Position numbers and translations under genes: made by a program. A stretch of 64,000 nucleotides of DNA from VRUE01 sp963703335 (lineage in GTDB: Bacteria; Actinomycetota; Thermoleophilia; Solirubrobacterales; 70-9): the NCBI GenBank assembly GCA_963703335.1, contig OY969812.1:2232001-2296000 (forward strand), written 5' to 3'. Below the pieces are notes generated by a model. It worked only from the letters and a program-made list of their open reading frames with translations. It was not told where the DNA came from and did no database searches. Positions 8,209 to 16,185 of the stretch are shown here, in pieces. Within the stretch, counting starts at the first letter, position 1; the number at the start of each line of letters is the position of its first letter.

Positions 8209-9411
8209 TCAGGCGGCGACGGCCTGCGATGCAACCGAGCCGGTGCCCATGGCGATGCCGAGTTCGCGTGCAGCGGCACCGATGATGGTGGCTGCCCGCT
8301 CGAGCTCTTCGCGACGGTGGGTCGACATCACCGTGAAGCGCAGCCGCGAGTAGCCCTCCGGCACGGTTGGCGGGCGGATGCCCTGGGCGAAGACGCCCTG
8401 CTCCAGGATTCGTTCGCTCAACTCCATCGTCGGCTGGGCGGCTCCGACCTCGACCGGAACGATTTGGGTCTGCGTGGCGCCGACGGCAAGTCCCTCGGCG
8501 GCGAGCGCGGTGCGCAGGGTGGTCGCGTTGGCGAGGAGCCTGCCGACCCGCTCGGGTTGCGATTCCAGCACCTCCAGGGCCGCCATCGCGGCGGCGGCGA
8601 CGGGGGGTGGTGGGGCCGTCGAGAAGACGAAGGAGCGCGCCGTGTTGAGCAGGTAGTCGGTTGTCTCCTGGTCGGCGCAGGCGTAGGCGCCGTAGGAGCC
8701 GAGGGCCTTGCCCAGCGTCCCGATCACAACGTCGACCTCGCCGCTGAGACCGGCGGCGGCGACCGAGCCGCGGCCGCCCGGGCCAAGCGCCCCCGTGGCG
8801 TGGGCCTCGTCGACCAGCAGCCGGCATCCGTGCCGCTGGGCAAGGTCGGCCAGGTCGGTGAGAGGAGCGATGTCGCCGTCCATTGAGAAGACGCCGTCGG
8901 TGACGATCAGGGCCGCCCGCTCGCCGGCCTTGCGCAGTCCCCAGGTAAGGTGGTCGACGTCGCCGTGGCGATAGACGAAGGTCTCGGCTCGAGAGAGCCG
9001 ACAGCCGTCGATGATGCTGGCGTGGTTGAGCTCGTCTGAGAAGACGACATCGTTTCGCCCGGCAAGGGCGGCGATCGTGCCGGTGTTGGCCAGATAGCCC
9101 GAGCCGAACAGCAGCGCCGACTCGTAGCCCTTGAAGGCGGCGATGCTTCGCTCCAGCCGGCCGTGCGGTTGCATGTTGCCTGAGATCAAGCGCGAGGCCC
9201 CGGACCCGGCGCCCCAGCGCATTGCCGCCTCGGCGGCCGCGGCGCGCACCTTTGGGTGGGCGGCCAGGCCCAGATAGTCGTTCGAGCAGAGCAGGAGGAC
9301 CTCGCGGCCGTCGAGCGTGACGCGGGGGCCCTGTCTGCCCTCGATCAGCCGCAGTCGCCGGTAGAGCCCCCGGTCGCGGAGCTGATCGAGCCGTTGCTCG
9401 ATTTCGCTCAT
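8209..9411 (-). CDS. bioF: 8-amino-7-oxononanoate synthase
   Basis: The 400-residue alpha-oxoamine synthase condenses pimeloyl thioester with L-alanine to form KAPA. Marks are LLCSNDYLGLAAHPKV at the N-terminus, GSGASRLISGNMQPH, LLVDEAHATGALGPGGRG (PLP-contacting Asp and His) and the Schiff-base lysine in VVIGTLGKALGSYGAY. The length is normal. The start ATG immediately follows the bioB stop codon (TGAATG), consistent with coupled translation. The protein is cytosolic and works with BioB, BioD and BioA of this window; no bioC, bioH or bioW gene is visible. Confidence 0.97.
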   Translation of the reverse strand: MSEIEQRLDQLRDRGLYRRLRLIEGRQGPRVTLDGREVLLLCSNDYLGLAAHPKVRAAAAEAAMRWGAGSGASRLISGNMQPHGRLERSIAAFKGYESALLFGSGYLANTGTIAALAGRNDVVFSDELNHASIIDGCRLSRAETFVYRHGDVDHLTWGLRKAGERAALIVTDGVFSMDGDIAPLTDLADLAQRHGCRLLVDEAHATGALGPGGRGSVAAAGLSGEVDVVIGTLGKALGSYGAYACADQETTDYLLNTARSFVFSTAPPPPVAAAAMAALEVLESQPERVGRLLANATTLRTALAAEGLAVGATQTQIVPVEVGAAQPTMELSERILEQGVFAQGIRPPTVPEGYSRLRFTVMSTHRREELERAATIIGAAARELGIAMGTGSVASQAVAA

Positions 9412-10566
9412 TCAGCGCGCCTGCGCGGGCGCAGAGGAGGCGGTGTCTGAAGCTGGATAGGGCGGCGGCTTCTTGGCCTTCTTGACCACCCGCAGCTGCG
9501 TCGAGGGATCCCAGAAGTTGGCCTCGTCCTGATGGTCGATCAGCTCGTCTATCGGCGTCGTGGGCGTCTCGCCATCGAGCCAGCCGTCGCGGTTGTCGGG
9601 GCGCGGATTGGCGCCGTTATCGGGCTGGCGAGCGACGTTCAAACCGAGCTCCTCGAACATCGCTCGATCGTCCTCGGGCTCGGCGCCGAGCGTGGTCAGG
9701 AAGTTCCCCATCATCACGCCGTTGAGACCGGCCTTGACGGCCAGCGGCTGCAGGTCGCCGAGGTTCTCGACCCGACCGCCGCAGAGCCGGAAGAGGGCTC
9801 CGGGGATGATCAGGCGGAAGATCGCCACCCACTTGATGACGTCCCAGGCGTCCATCAAGGGGCGCTCGCCGAACTTGGTCCCAGTGCGCGGATTGAGCAG
9901 GTTGATCGGCACCGAGGTCGGGTTGATCTCGGTCAGCTCGAAGGCCATCTCGACCCGCTGCCTGGGTGACTCGCCGAGGTTGAGGATGCCGCCGACGCAG
10001 GTCTCGAGCCCGGCCTCCTTGACCGCCTGGATCGTGCGCAGCCGCCCCTCGTAGCGGACCGTGGTCGAGACCTCCGGGTAGTAGGAGCGGGCCGACTCGA
10101 CGTTGTGGTGGACGCGCTGGATGCCGGCCTCGCGCAGCTTCTTGGCGCGCTCGCTCGACATGTGGCCAATTGAGGCGCAGCGCTTCAGGTTGGTCTGCTC
10201 GGCGACCAGCTTGGCGCCCTCGAGGATTTTCTCGAAGTCCCGTTTAGACAGGCCCTGGCCCTGGGTGACCATGCAAAAGCGGTGGGCGCCGGCCGCCTCG
10301 GCAGCTTTGGCATGTTCGAGGATCTGCTCGGGCTCCATCATTGCGTGCATCGGCGTATCGGCCTCGGCGTAACGGGACTGGGCGCAGAAGCCGCAGTCCT
10401 CGGCACAGCCGCCGGACTTGGCGTTGACCAGCGAGCACATATCGGTCGAGTCGCCGAAGTTCTCGCGCCGCACCGCCCAGGCGCGCTCGACCAGGTCGCC
10501 GATCTCCTCGTGGCCGGTCAGCTCGCCGAGCGCCAGCGCTTCCTCAAAGGAGATCAGGGAGGCCAT
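9412..10566 (-). CDS. bioB: Biotin synthase
   Basis: The 384-residue radical SAM enzyme inserts sulfur into dethiobiotin. The 4Fe-4S/SAM motif is CAEDCGFCAQSRY. Other signatures are SLVNAKSGGC before it, RVHHNVESARSYYPEV, PINLLNPRTGTKFGE, and RLCGGRVENLGDLQPLAV, which includes the Arg ligand region of the 2Fe-2S cluster. A C-terminal tail of about 40 Lys/Pro/Ala-rich residues exceeds the usual length and is probably disordered. It is the first gene of bioB-bioF-bioD. No BirA-type operator was recognised in the short region upstream, which instead contains a palindrome at 10603. Confidence 0.97.
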   Translation of the reverse strand: MASLISFEEALALGELTGHEEIGDLVERAWAVRRENFGDSTDMCSLVNAKSGGCAEDCGFCAQSRYAEADTPMHAMMEPEQILEHAKAAEAAGAHRFCMVTQGQGLSKRDFEKILEGAKLVAEQTNLKRCASIGHMSSERAKKLREAGIQRVHHNVESARSYYPEVSTTVRYEGRLRTIQAVKEAGLETCVGGILNLGESPRQRVEMAFELTEINPTSVPINLLNPRTGTKFGERPLMDAWDVIKWVAIFRLIIPGALFRLCGGRVENLGDLQPLAVKAGLNGVMMGNFLTTLGAEPEDDRAMFEELGLNVARQPDNGANPRPDNRDGWLDGETPTTPIDELIDHQDEANFWDPSTQLRVVKKAKKPPPYPASDTASSAPAQAR

Positions 10567-10602
10567 TCGGGCGCAAGGCTAGGTGGCGGTCCGGACGCCT
10601 GC

Positions 10603-10648
10603 CGTGTCTGAGCTTGACCGCCCATATGGGGGCATAAGCTCAGACACG
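10603..10648. repeat. Palindromic repeat, CGTGTCTGA family, copy 1
   Basis: Perfect 13-bp arms, CGTGTCTGAGCTT (10603-10615) and AAGCTCAGACACG (10636-10648), enclose the inner palindrome CCCATATGGG (10621-10630). The right arm ends on the first base of the GTG start of the GH3 gene. The arms match those of the palindrome at 32696-32740. Confidence 0.85.
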
Positions 10649-11781
10649 TGGGCAAAGTGACGGCGAAACGCAAGCGGCTTGTTGCCGGCGTCGTGGGTGG
10701 GCTGGCGGCGGCGGCATTTGCTTTTGGGACCACGTTGGGTGATGGGGCCGGTGGTCCCGAGGAGCCAAGTGCAGCCTCGAAGCTCTCGCTCGCGCAGCTG
10801 GCCGGAGAGCGCCTCGTCGCTGGGTTCACGGGCGATGAGGCGCCGCCTGCCCTGAAGCGAATGATTCGCCGGGGCGAGCTGGCGGGAGTGATCCTCTTCG
10901 AAGAAAACCTGCCGAGCCGTGCAGCGACGAGGCGGCTGGTCGCGGAAATCGAGTCGATTCGCAGGCCAGTCGGTCTGCGGGCTCCGCTGCTGGCGATGGT
11001 CGATCAGGAGGGGGGACTGGTAAAGCGGATCGGCGGTGCACCGAGCGCCTCAGCTGCCCAAATGGGGACCGCCGGGGCCGAGTTCAGTCGAGATCAGGGG
11101 CGGGCAACCGCCGTCAACCTGCGCGGGGTCGGGATCAACGTCGATCTGGCGCCGGTGCTGGACGTCGCCCGTCCCGGCGGCGTCATCGCCGAAACCGATC
11201 GGGGGTTCGGCTCGACCGCGGGGGAGGTCGAAGCCGCGGCGGCGCCGTTTGCCGAAGGCCTGCAGGAGGGCGGGGTGGCAGCGACGGCCAAGCACTTCCC
11301 CGGCCTCGGTGCGGCGGTCGAAAACACCGATTTCGCCGTGCAGCGGATCGGGCTGCCGAAGCGGACGATTCGCGCCGTCGATGAGCGGCCATACCGGCGG
11401 TTTGTCGAGCGCGGCGGAGAGATCGTGATGTTGAGCACGGCGATCTACCCGGCTTTTTCGCTTCACCCGGCCGCCTTCGCACGCCCGATTGCCACGGGCG
11501 AGCTGCGCGGCCGGATCGGCTTTGACGGAGTCTCGATCAGCGACGCACTCGAATCGGTCGCCGTACGCAACTTCGGCGGGGCGGCTAAGGCCGGCGTTGC
11601 AGCAGCCGTCGCCGGCACCGACCTACTCCTCTTCACCGACTACCGGGCCGCCGCCCGCGCCCACCGGGCATTGCTGAGGGCGCTGCGCGCCCGGCGGCTG
11701 CAACGCCCCCCATTCGAGACTTCGGTAGGCCGCGTGCTGCGCCTGCGGAACGGCCTTCCGGCTAGCCCCGGTCGGCGGTAA
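10648..11781 (+). CDS. Exported glycoside hydrolase family 3 protein (NagZ-like)
   Basis: The 377-residue protein has a basic N-terminus and one hydrophobic segment (RLVAGVVGGLAAAAFAFG), so it is membrane-anchored or secreted. GH3 barrel motifs follow: LLAMVDQEGGLVKRI, INVDLAPVLDV, TAKHFPGLG (about 215-221) and SISDALES with the likely nucleophile Asp near 299. In NagZ the segment after KHFPGHG carries a DSH motif whose His is the acid/base; here the segment reads AAVENTDF and lacks that His. It may hydrolyse N-acetylglucosaminides in the wall by a variant mechanism, or be inactive. GTG 10648 is the likely start. Confidence 0.85.
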   Translation: MGKVTAKRKRLVAGVVGGLAAAAFAFGTTLGDGAGGPEEPSAASKLSLAQLAGERLVAGFTGDEAPPALKRMIRRGELAGVILFEENLPSRAATRRLVAEIESIRRPVGLRAPLLAMVDQEGGLVKRIGGAPSASAAQMGTAGAEFSRDQGRATAVNLRGVGINVDLAPVLDVARPGGVIAETDRGFGSTAGEVEAAAAPFAEGLQEGGVAATAKHFPGLGAAVENTDFAVQRIGLPKRTIRAVDERPYRRFVERGGEIVMLSTAIYPAFSLHPAAFARPIATGELRGRIGFDGVSISDALESVAVRNFGGAAKAGVAAAVAGTDLLLFTDYRAAARAHRALLRALRARRLQRPPFETSVGRVLRLRNGLPASPGRR

Positions 11782-13279
11782 CCGGCTGCGCTTCGGGCTT
11801 CGACTCGACCGTGGCCGAGTCGAAAACCCGCACCTTGTCGCGGCCCGATCCCTTTGCCTCATACATCGCCGCGTCGGCTCGGCCAAGAACCGATTCGTAG
11901 CTGAGTCGGCGACCGGTGCCGAAAGGGGCAATGCCGATGCTCGCCGTGATCGGCGGCACATCCTGCTCGGCGCTCATCCGCTCGCGGATCGCCGTGGCGA
12001 TCTCGTCGGCTACCTCCTCGGCCTCGCCGAGGTCACAGCGAGGCAGCACGATCGCGAACTCGTCGCCGCCGATCCGCGCGAGAACGTCGGTCTCGCGGGC
12101 GCGGCCGCGCAGTACCGCAGCGAGCTCTGCGAGGACCCTGTCACCAGCGGGATGACCGAGGGTGTCGTTGACCTGCTTGAAGTGATCGAGATCGAGCATC
12201 AGCAGTGCGCCTGGAACCCCGTAGCGGTGGCTGCGGGCAAGCTCGGCCCGCAGGTCCTCCTCGAAGCGGCGGCGGTTCTTCAGCCCGGTCAGCGGGTCCT
12301 GGCTCGCTTGGACGGCCAGTTCTTGCATCCGTTCGTTGCGGCTCCAGACCAGCACGAGCGCCGCCAGCAGCGCCGCGAGAGCGAGGCCGACGATGGCGAT
12401 CATCACCGGCAGGTCGACGCCGGGGCGTCCCGGATCGCGCACGACCAGGAGCCAGGTGCGATCGGCGATCCGGATTGGGGCTGTGGCGGCTTCGTCGCGG
12501 GGTAGATCGGGACCAGCCACTGGTTTTCCTCGCTCGATCAGCGCTGCGTCGACCTCGTCCGGCAGCGCTGTTGCCGCCGCCGCGGCGAGGTCAGGTACGT
12601 GGAAGGCGCCGCCGGCGAAGCCGATCAGGGCGGCGCGGCGCTCGGCGACGGTGCGGATCTCCGCCCCATCGCGGTAGACGGGGCGGAATACGTTGATTCC
12701 GGTACCGCCGACCGGCAGCCGCATTGCCGGGGTGGCGGCGGGCCTGCCGCGGTCGCGCGCCTTCAGCAGGTAGGAGCCGCGCAGTCCGTCCGAGCCGACG
12801 TCGTAACCAATCGGGGGTTGCACGGTGAGGCTGTTGGCGGCGACGTAGATGATCGGGAAGTAGTGGCTGCGGGCGCGCGCCCTGACGAGGTTCCCCAGCG
12901 GTCCGCGCTCGAGGATCGGGTAACCGTGGGTGCGTTCGAACTGCGTCCGCCGCGCCTCTGACACCGAGCCGATGAATGCGGTCGCGGTCAACGCCCCTGG
13001 GCGCAGCAGCGAGTCGGCAACGACGTCGAACTCGTGGCGGCTGAAGTGACCCTCGGCCTGGTAGAAGGCCGAGGCGCTGGAGAGCTGCCCGACCGAGAGC
13101 TCCGCCAGCGCTTCTGTCTGGTGTGCGGCCCGCGTCGCCTCGCTGCGCTGCTGGGCCTCGAAGTTGTCGCGTTCGCGCTCGTGGACGACCAACGCCACCG
13201 CGATCGAGCCGAGCGCGATCGCGGCGACCACGGCGAAGCCGAGCGCGAAACGTAGGCGCATGGTCTTCCTGTCGGCCAT
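11762..13279 (-). CDS. CHASE-domain diguanylate cyclase (GGDEF)
   Basis: 505 residues from ATG 13279. A membrane helix (ALGFAVVAAIALGSIAVALVV) is followed by an extracellular CHASE-type sensor at about 80-280 (FIGSVSEARRTQFERTHGY, then NVFRPVYRDG), a second helix (LPVMIAIVGLALAALLAALV), and a GGDEF domain at about 330-490. The active-site motif is GGDEF (ARIGGDEFAIVLPR), preceded by RETD, an RxxD inhibitory c-di-GMP site at the standard five-residue distance. It should make c-di-GMP in response to an external ligand. The first ATG after the glycosylase stop was chosen. The end overlaps the GH3 gene tail to tail by 20 nt. Confidence 0.92.
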   Translation of the reverse strand: MADRKTMRLRFALGFAVVAAIALGSIAVALVVHERERDNFEAQQRSEATRAAHQTEALAELSVGQLSSASAFYQAEGHFSRHEFDVVADSLLRPGALTATAFIGSVSEARRTQFERTHGYPILERGPLGNLVRARARSHYFPIIYVAANSLTVQPPIGYDVGSDGLRGSYLLKARDRGRPAATPAMRLPVGGTGINVFRPVYRDGAEIRTVAERRAALIGFAGGAFHVPDLAAAAATALPDEVDAALIERGKPVAGPDLPRDEAATAPIRIADRTWLLVVRDPGRPGVDLPVMIAIVGLALAALLAALVLVWSRNERMQELAVQASQDPLTGLKNRRRFEEDLRAELARSHRYGVPGALLMLDLDHFKQVNDTLGHPAGDRVLAELAAVLRGRARETDVLARIGGDEFAIVLPRCDLGEAEEVADEIATAIRERMSAEQDVPPITASIGIAPFGTGRRLSYESVLGRADAAMYEAKGSGRDKVRVFDSATVESKPEAQPVTADRG

Positions 13280-13292
13280 GCCCCGCTCGGCC

Positions 13293-13928
13293 TCAATCCA
13301 CAGGGGCGTTTGCAAGCGACTCCCACAGGTACAAAGAGGCGAGGCTGCGCTGTGGCCGCCAGGGCTCGCCGATCTCCAGCACCCGCGTCGGGGTCGGCAT
13401 CTCCTCGAGCTCGTACTCGATCTGCACCGCCTTGCGGATGCCCAGATCGCCACCGGAGAGGACGTCGGGCCGCTGCAAGTGGAAGATCAGGAACATCTCC
13501 GCGGTCCAGACGCCGAGGCCGCGCACAGCGACGATCTCCTCGATCACCTCCTCGTCGGGCAGCTGGTCGAGGCGGTCGAGCTCCAGCTCCCCCTCGATCA
13601 CGTGTGAGGCGAGGTCACGGACGTACTCGACCTTGCGGCCGGAGAGGCCGGCGGCGCGCAGGTCGGCCTCCTCGACTTCGAGCAGCTGCTCGGGGGAGGG
13701 CGTGGCGCCGTCGAACAGATCGACCACGCGCCCGTAGATCGTCCGCGCCGCCTTGGTCGAGAGTTGCTGTCCGACGATTGCCCGCAGCAGCGCTCCGTAG
13801 GCATCGGACGGCTGCTCCTCTTTGCGCCGCTGCAGCCGCGTCGCGATGTCGATCTTGCCGATGCGCTCGATCAGCGCCGCCATCGTCGGGTCGCTGGCGG
13901 CGAGCTGCTTGCGTGCCTTGGCGCTCAT
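13293..13928 (-). CDS. DNA-3-methyladenine glycosylase, AlkA/HhH-GPD superfamily
   Basis: The 211-residue protein has the helix-hairpin-helix motif VRGLGVWTAEMFLIF and the catalytic aspartate in SGGDLGIRKAVQ. LRAIVGQQLSTKAARTIYGR is the other strong family signature. It excises alkylated bases (3-methyladenine, 7-methylguanine) in base excision repair. ATG 13928 overlaps the stop of the upstream crotonase gene (ATGA), which sets the start; an upstream ATG at 13940 would overlap more. The protein is shorter than E. coli AlkA because the N-terminal TBP-like domain is missing, as is common in this subgroup. Confidence 0.93.
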   Translation of the reverse strand: MSAKARKQLAASDPTMAALIERIGKIDIATRLQRRKEEQPSDAYGALLRAIVGQQLSTKAARTIYGRVVDLFDGATPSPEQLLEVEEADLRAAGLSGRKVEYVRDLASHVIEGELELDRLDQLPDEEVIEEIVAVRGLGVWTAEMFLIFHLQRPDVLSGGDLGIRKAVQIEYELEEMPTPTRVLEIGEPWRPQRSLASLYLWESLANAPVD

Positions 13929-14731
13929 CGCCCCTTCCACTCGGGCTTGCGCTTCTCGGCGAAGGCCTTGATGCCCTCGCGGAAGTCCTCCGAGGCAAAG
14001 CAGGACTCGCGCAGCGCGATCAGGCCGGCCTCCTGTTGTTCGCTGAGGGTCGGCGCGGCGGAGAGCAGGTCGATGGCGCTCTTGTTGCCGCGCATTGAAA
14101 GGGGGGCGTTAGCGGCAATTTCGGCGGCAAGGGCCACGGCGCTCTCCTCGAGCTGCTCCGCGGCGACGACTTCGTTGACCAGGCCGATCTCGGCGGCGCG
14201 GGCGGCGTCGAAGTTGCGGCCGGTGAGGAAGAGCTCTTTCGTCCGCGCCAGCCCGATCGTGTTGAGGAACTTGCGCAGGCCGGTATGCCCGTAGACGAGG
14301 CCCAGCTTGACCGGCGGCATCCCCAGCTTCGCCGCCGCCGAGCAGATCCGCAGGTCGCAGGTGATCGCCAGCTCGAGGCCACCACCGATGCAGTGGCCGT
14401 TGATCGCCGCGACCGTCGGCCAGGGATGGCTCGCCAGTGCCTCCATCGCGGCGTGGAAGGGGTGAGCGACCAGCGCCTCGGCGTCGCGCTCGAAGGTCTC
14501 GGTGGGGATCGAGGCGATGTCGTAGCCGGCCGAGAAGACCGGTGGCGCACCGGTGATCAGCAGGCAGCGCGTCTCGATCCCATGGTCGAGCCGGGGCAGG
14601 GTCTCGGCAAGCGCGTCGAGGATCTCGTGGTCCAGCGCGTTGCGCCGGTCGGGGTTGGAGATGCGGAGACGGACGACCGCCTCGGCCGGCGTGTCGAGGA
14701 GCAGCTTGCCGCCGGCGAGCTGCTCGCTCAT
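13925..14731 (-). CDS. Enoyl-CoA hydratase/isomerase family protein
   Basis: The crotonase fold has about 268 residues from ATG 14731. The oxyanion-hole segments are PPVFSAGYDIASIP and ATVAAINGHCIGGGLELAITCDLRI (read as separate pieces), followed by AKLGMPPVKLGLVYGHTG and ending in the family tail FAEKRKPEWKGR. The usual catalytic Glu of the PExxLG motif is replaced (MPPVKLGLVYG), so the reaction may be isomerisation, hydrolysis or decarboxylation rather than hydration. It lies downstream of a small biotin carrier gene and overlaps the glycosylase gene by 4 nt. The substrate is unknown. Confidence 0.9.
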   Translation of the reverse strand: MSEQLAGGKLLLDTPAEAVVRLRISNPDRRNALDHEILDALAETLPRLDHGIETRCLLITGAPPVFSAGYDIASIPTETFERDAEALVAHPFHAAMEALASHPWPTVAAINGHCIGGGLELAITCDLRICSAAAKLGMPPVKLGLVYGHTGLRKFLNTIGLARTKELFLTGRNFDAARAAEIGLVNEVVAAEQLEESAVALAAEIAANAPLSMRGNKSAIDLLSAAPTLSEQQEAGLIALRESCFASEDFREGIKAFAEKRKPEWKGR

Positions 14732-14747
14732 CGAACACCGCGTTCCC

Positions 14748-14799
14748 GCACAAATCGACCCGGACTCGAATACCCGGAAGTCACCGTGTCGATTTGTGC
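14748..14799. repeat. Intergenic palindrome between biotin carrier and crotonase genes
   Basis: Perfect 12-bp arms, GCACAAATCGAC (14748-14759) and GTCGATTTGTGC (14788-14799), surround a 28-nt centre. It starts 3 nt past the biotin carrier stop and ends 17 nt before the crotonase start, so it could act as an intra-operon terminator or RNA processing site. There is no T-run. Confidence 0.8.
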
Positions 14800-14801
14800 T
14801 T

Positions 14802-15011
14802 TCACTCAAGCACTACGAGGACGTCGCCTTCGCTGACCGACTGGCCCTCCTCGCAGCGGATCTCCTTGACGGTGCCGTCGTCTTCGGCCTCGACCGGGAT
14901 CTCCATCTTCATCGACTCGAGGATCACGACCGTGTCCCCATCCTCGACGCTGTCCCCAACCGCGACCTCGATTTTCCACACGTTGCCGGTGATGTGAGCC
15001 TCGATGTTCAT
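14802..15011 (-). CDS. Biotin/lipoyl attachment protein (carboxylase carrier)
   Basis: The protein is a single biotinyl domain of 69 residues from ATG 15011, with the biotinylation motif ESMKMEIPV (modified lysine about residue 35) and the flanking half-domains of the barrel (GNVWKIEVAVGDSVEDGD; GTVKEIRCEEGQSVSEGD). Stand-alone proteins of this size serve as carrier subunits of acyl-CoA carboxylases. The carboxyltransferase encoded at 33586 lacks a carrier and could use it, though this is speculative. An earlier ATG at 15023 is possible but less family-like. It is divergent from the GT2 gene with 20 nt between starts. Confidence 0.92.
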   Translation of the reverse strand: MNIEAHITGNVWKIEVAVGDSVEDGDTVVILESMKMEIPVEAEDDGTVKEIRCEEGQSVSEGDVLVVLE

Positions 15012-15031
15012 GGCGGGGGACAATATCCGCC

Positions 15032-15718
15032 GTGCCCGACTCCTTGGCGGCGATTGTCGCCGCCCACAACGAGGCCGACCGGATCGGCGAAACCGTGAAG
15101 GCCTTGCAGGAAGCGCTGCCCTCTGCAGCGGTTTGGGTCGCCGACGATGCCTCGAGCGACGGCACCGCTGAGGTGGCGATTGCCGCCGGGGCGCAGGTGG
15201 TCAGCCGCGGCCGGCCGCACGGCAAGGGCGGGAACATGACCGCTGCCGCTGAGGCGGTGCTGAGCAGCCCCGACCCACCTGAGCTGATCCTGCTCTGCGA
15301 CGGTGACCTCGGCGCTTCCGCGGCGCGACTCACACCGCTCCTCGCCGCGGTCGAGGCGGGCGAGTGCGATCTCGCCGTGGCGGCCTTCCGAGCGCGTGTC
15401 GGCGGCGGCTTCGGCCTCGCTCTCGGGTTTGCCCGTTGGGCGATCCGCCGAGGCTGCGGTTTCGAAGCAGCGGCACCGATCTCCGGCCAACGCGCGATGC
15501 GTGCCGAAGTGCTGCAGGCTGCGCTTCCCTTTGCCGGCGGCTTCGGGATGGAGCTGGGAATGACCTTGGATGTCGTGCGGGCAGGTTTTAAGGTCGGCGA
15601 GTACGAGCTCGATCTCACCCACCGGGCTAGCGGTCGCACGCTCGGAGGTTTCATCCACCGGGCCCGCCAGCTTTTCGATTTCGCCCGTGTTTACCTGTCT
15701 CGCCGACGGTTGGGTTGA
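15032..15718 (+). CDS. Glycosyltransferase family 2 protein
   Basis: The 228-residue GT-A fold enzyme starts at GTG 15032. The nucleotide-sugar site shows AAIVAAHNEADRIGETVKAL, VWVADDASSDGTAEVA and the metal motif LLCDGDLGAS (DGD in place of DxD). RGRPHGKGGNM and ISGQRAMRAEVLQA are typical of single-domain family 2 transferases that add sugars to lipid or small acceptors. No C-terminal membrane helices are present, so the enzyme is cytosolic or peripheral. Acceptor and donor are unknown. It ends 4 nt before the stop of the convergent cupin gene. Confidence 0.9.
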   Translation: MPDSLAAIVAAHNEADRIGETVKALQEALPSAAVWVADDASSDGTAEVAIAAGAQVVSRGRPHGKGGNMTAAAEAVLSSPDPPELILLCDGDLGASAARLTPLLAAVEAGECDLAVAAFRARVGGGFGLALGFARWAIRRGCGFEAAAPISGQRAMRAEVLQAALPFAGGFGMELGMTLDVVRAGFKVGEYELDLTHRASGRTLGGFIHRARQLFDFARVYLSRRRLG

Positions 15719-15722
15719 GGGC

Positions 15723-16085
15723 TCAACCGCGCTTCGCGTAGTCGCCGATCTCGCCGAAGTCGATCATCACGCAGGCCTCCGGACCGGCAACCTCGGCATC
15801 GTGGCCCGGCGGGATTGCGACGACGTCGCCGGCCTTGACTTCGATCTCCGAGCCGTCGTCCATGTGGATGCGCATGCTGCCGGAGAGAATGTAGGCGAAG
15901 TGCGCGACCTGGCAAGAGTCGGTGCCGGCGATCGGCTTCACGTTCTCCGACCACTTCCAGCCTGCCTCGAACGTGCCTTCTGCGACCGCGTGGCCGGCGA
16001 GCTGCACCACCTTCGCCTGACCCTTTCCCTCGAACGGCCGGGTCTCGTCGGGCGAATCGAACCTCTTGACTTCCACTGCTGCCAT
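15723..16085 (-). CDS. Cupin domain protein
   Basis: The small beta-barrel protein of 120 residues has both cupin motifs: AHFAYILSGSMRIHMDDG (first, with His) and EVKAGDVVAIPPGHDAEVAG (second, with the PPGHD ending). The N-terminus EVKRFDSPDETRPFEGKG and the phrase HAVAEGTFEAGWKWSENVKP resemble uncharacterised actinobacterial single-cupin proteins. ATG 16085 follows a good ribosome site (GGAAGGAG), which decides the start over longer frames. The ligand or reaction is not known. Confidence 0.9.
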   Translation of the reverse strand: MAAVEVKRFDSPDETRPFEGKGQAKVVQLAGHAVAEGTFEAGWKWSENVKPIAGTDSCQVAHFAYILSGSMRIHMDDGSEIEVKAGDVVAIPPGHDAEVAGPEACVMIDFGEIGDYAKRG

Positions 16086-16185
16086 CTGGGGCTCCTTCCG
16101 AGAGTCGAACCCTGCCCGACCTTGACCGTACACCCGCTGTCGAATGCAGGGGTTCTCTCGGGAGCTTCGCCGTGTGAGGTCTTGG

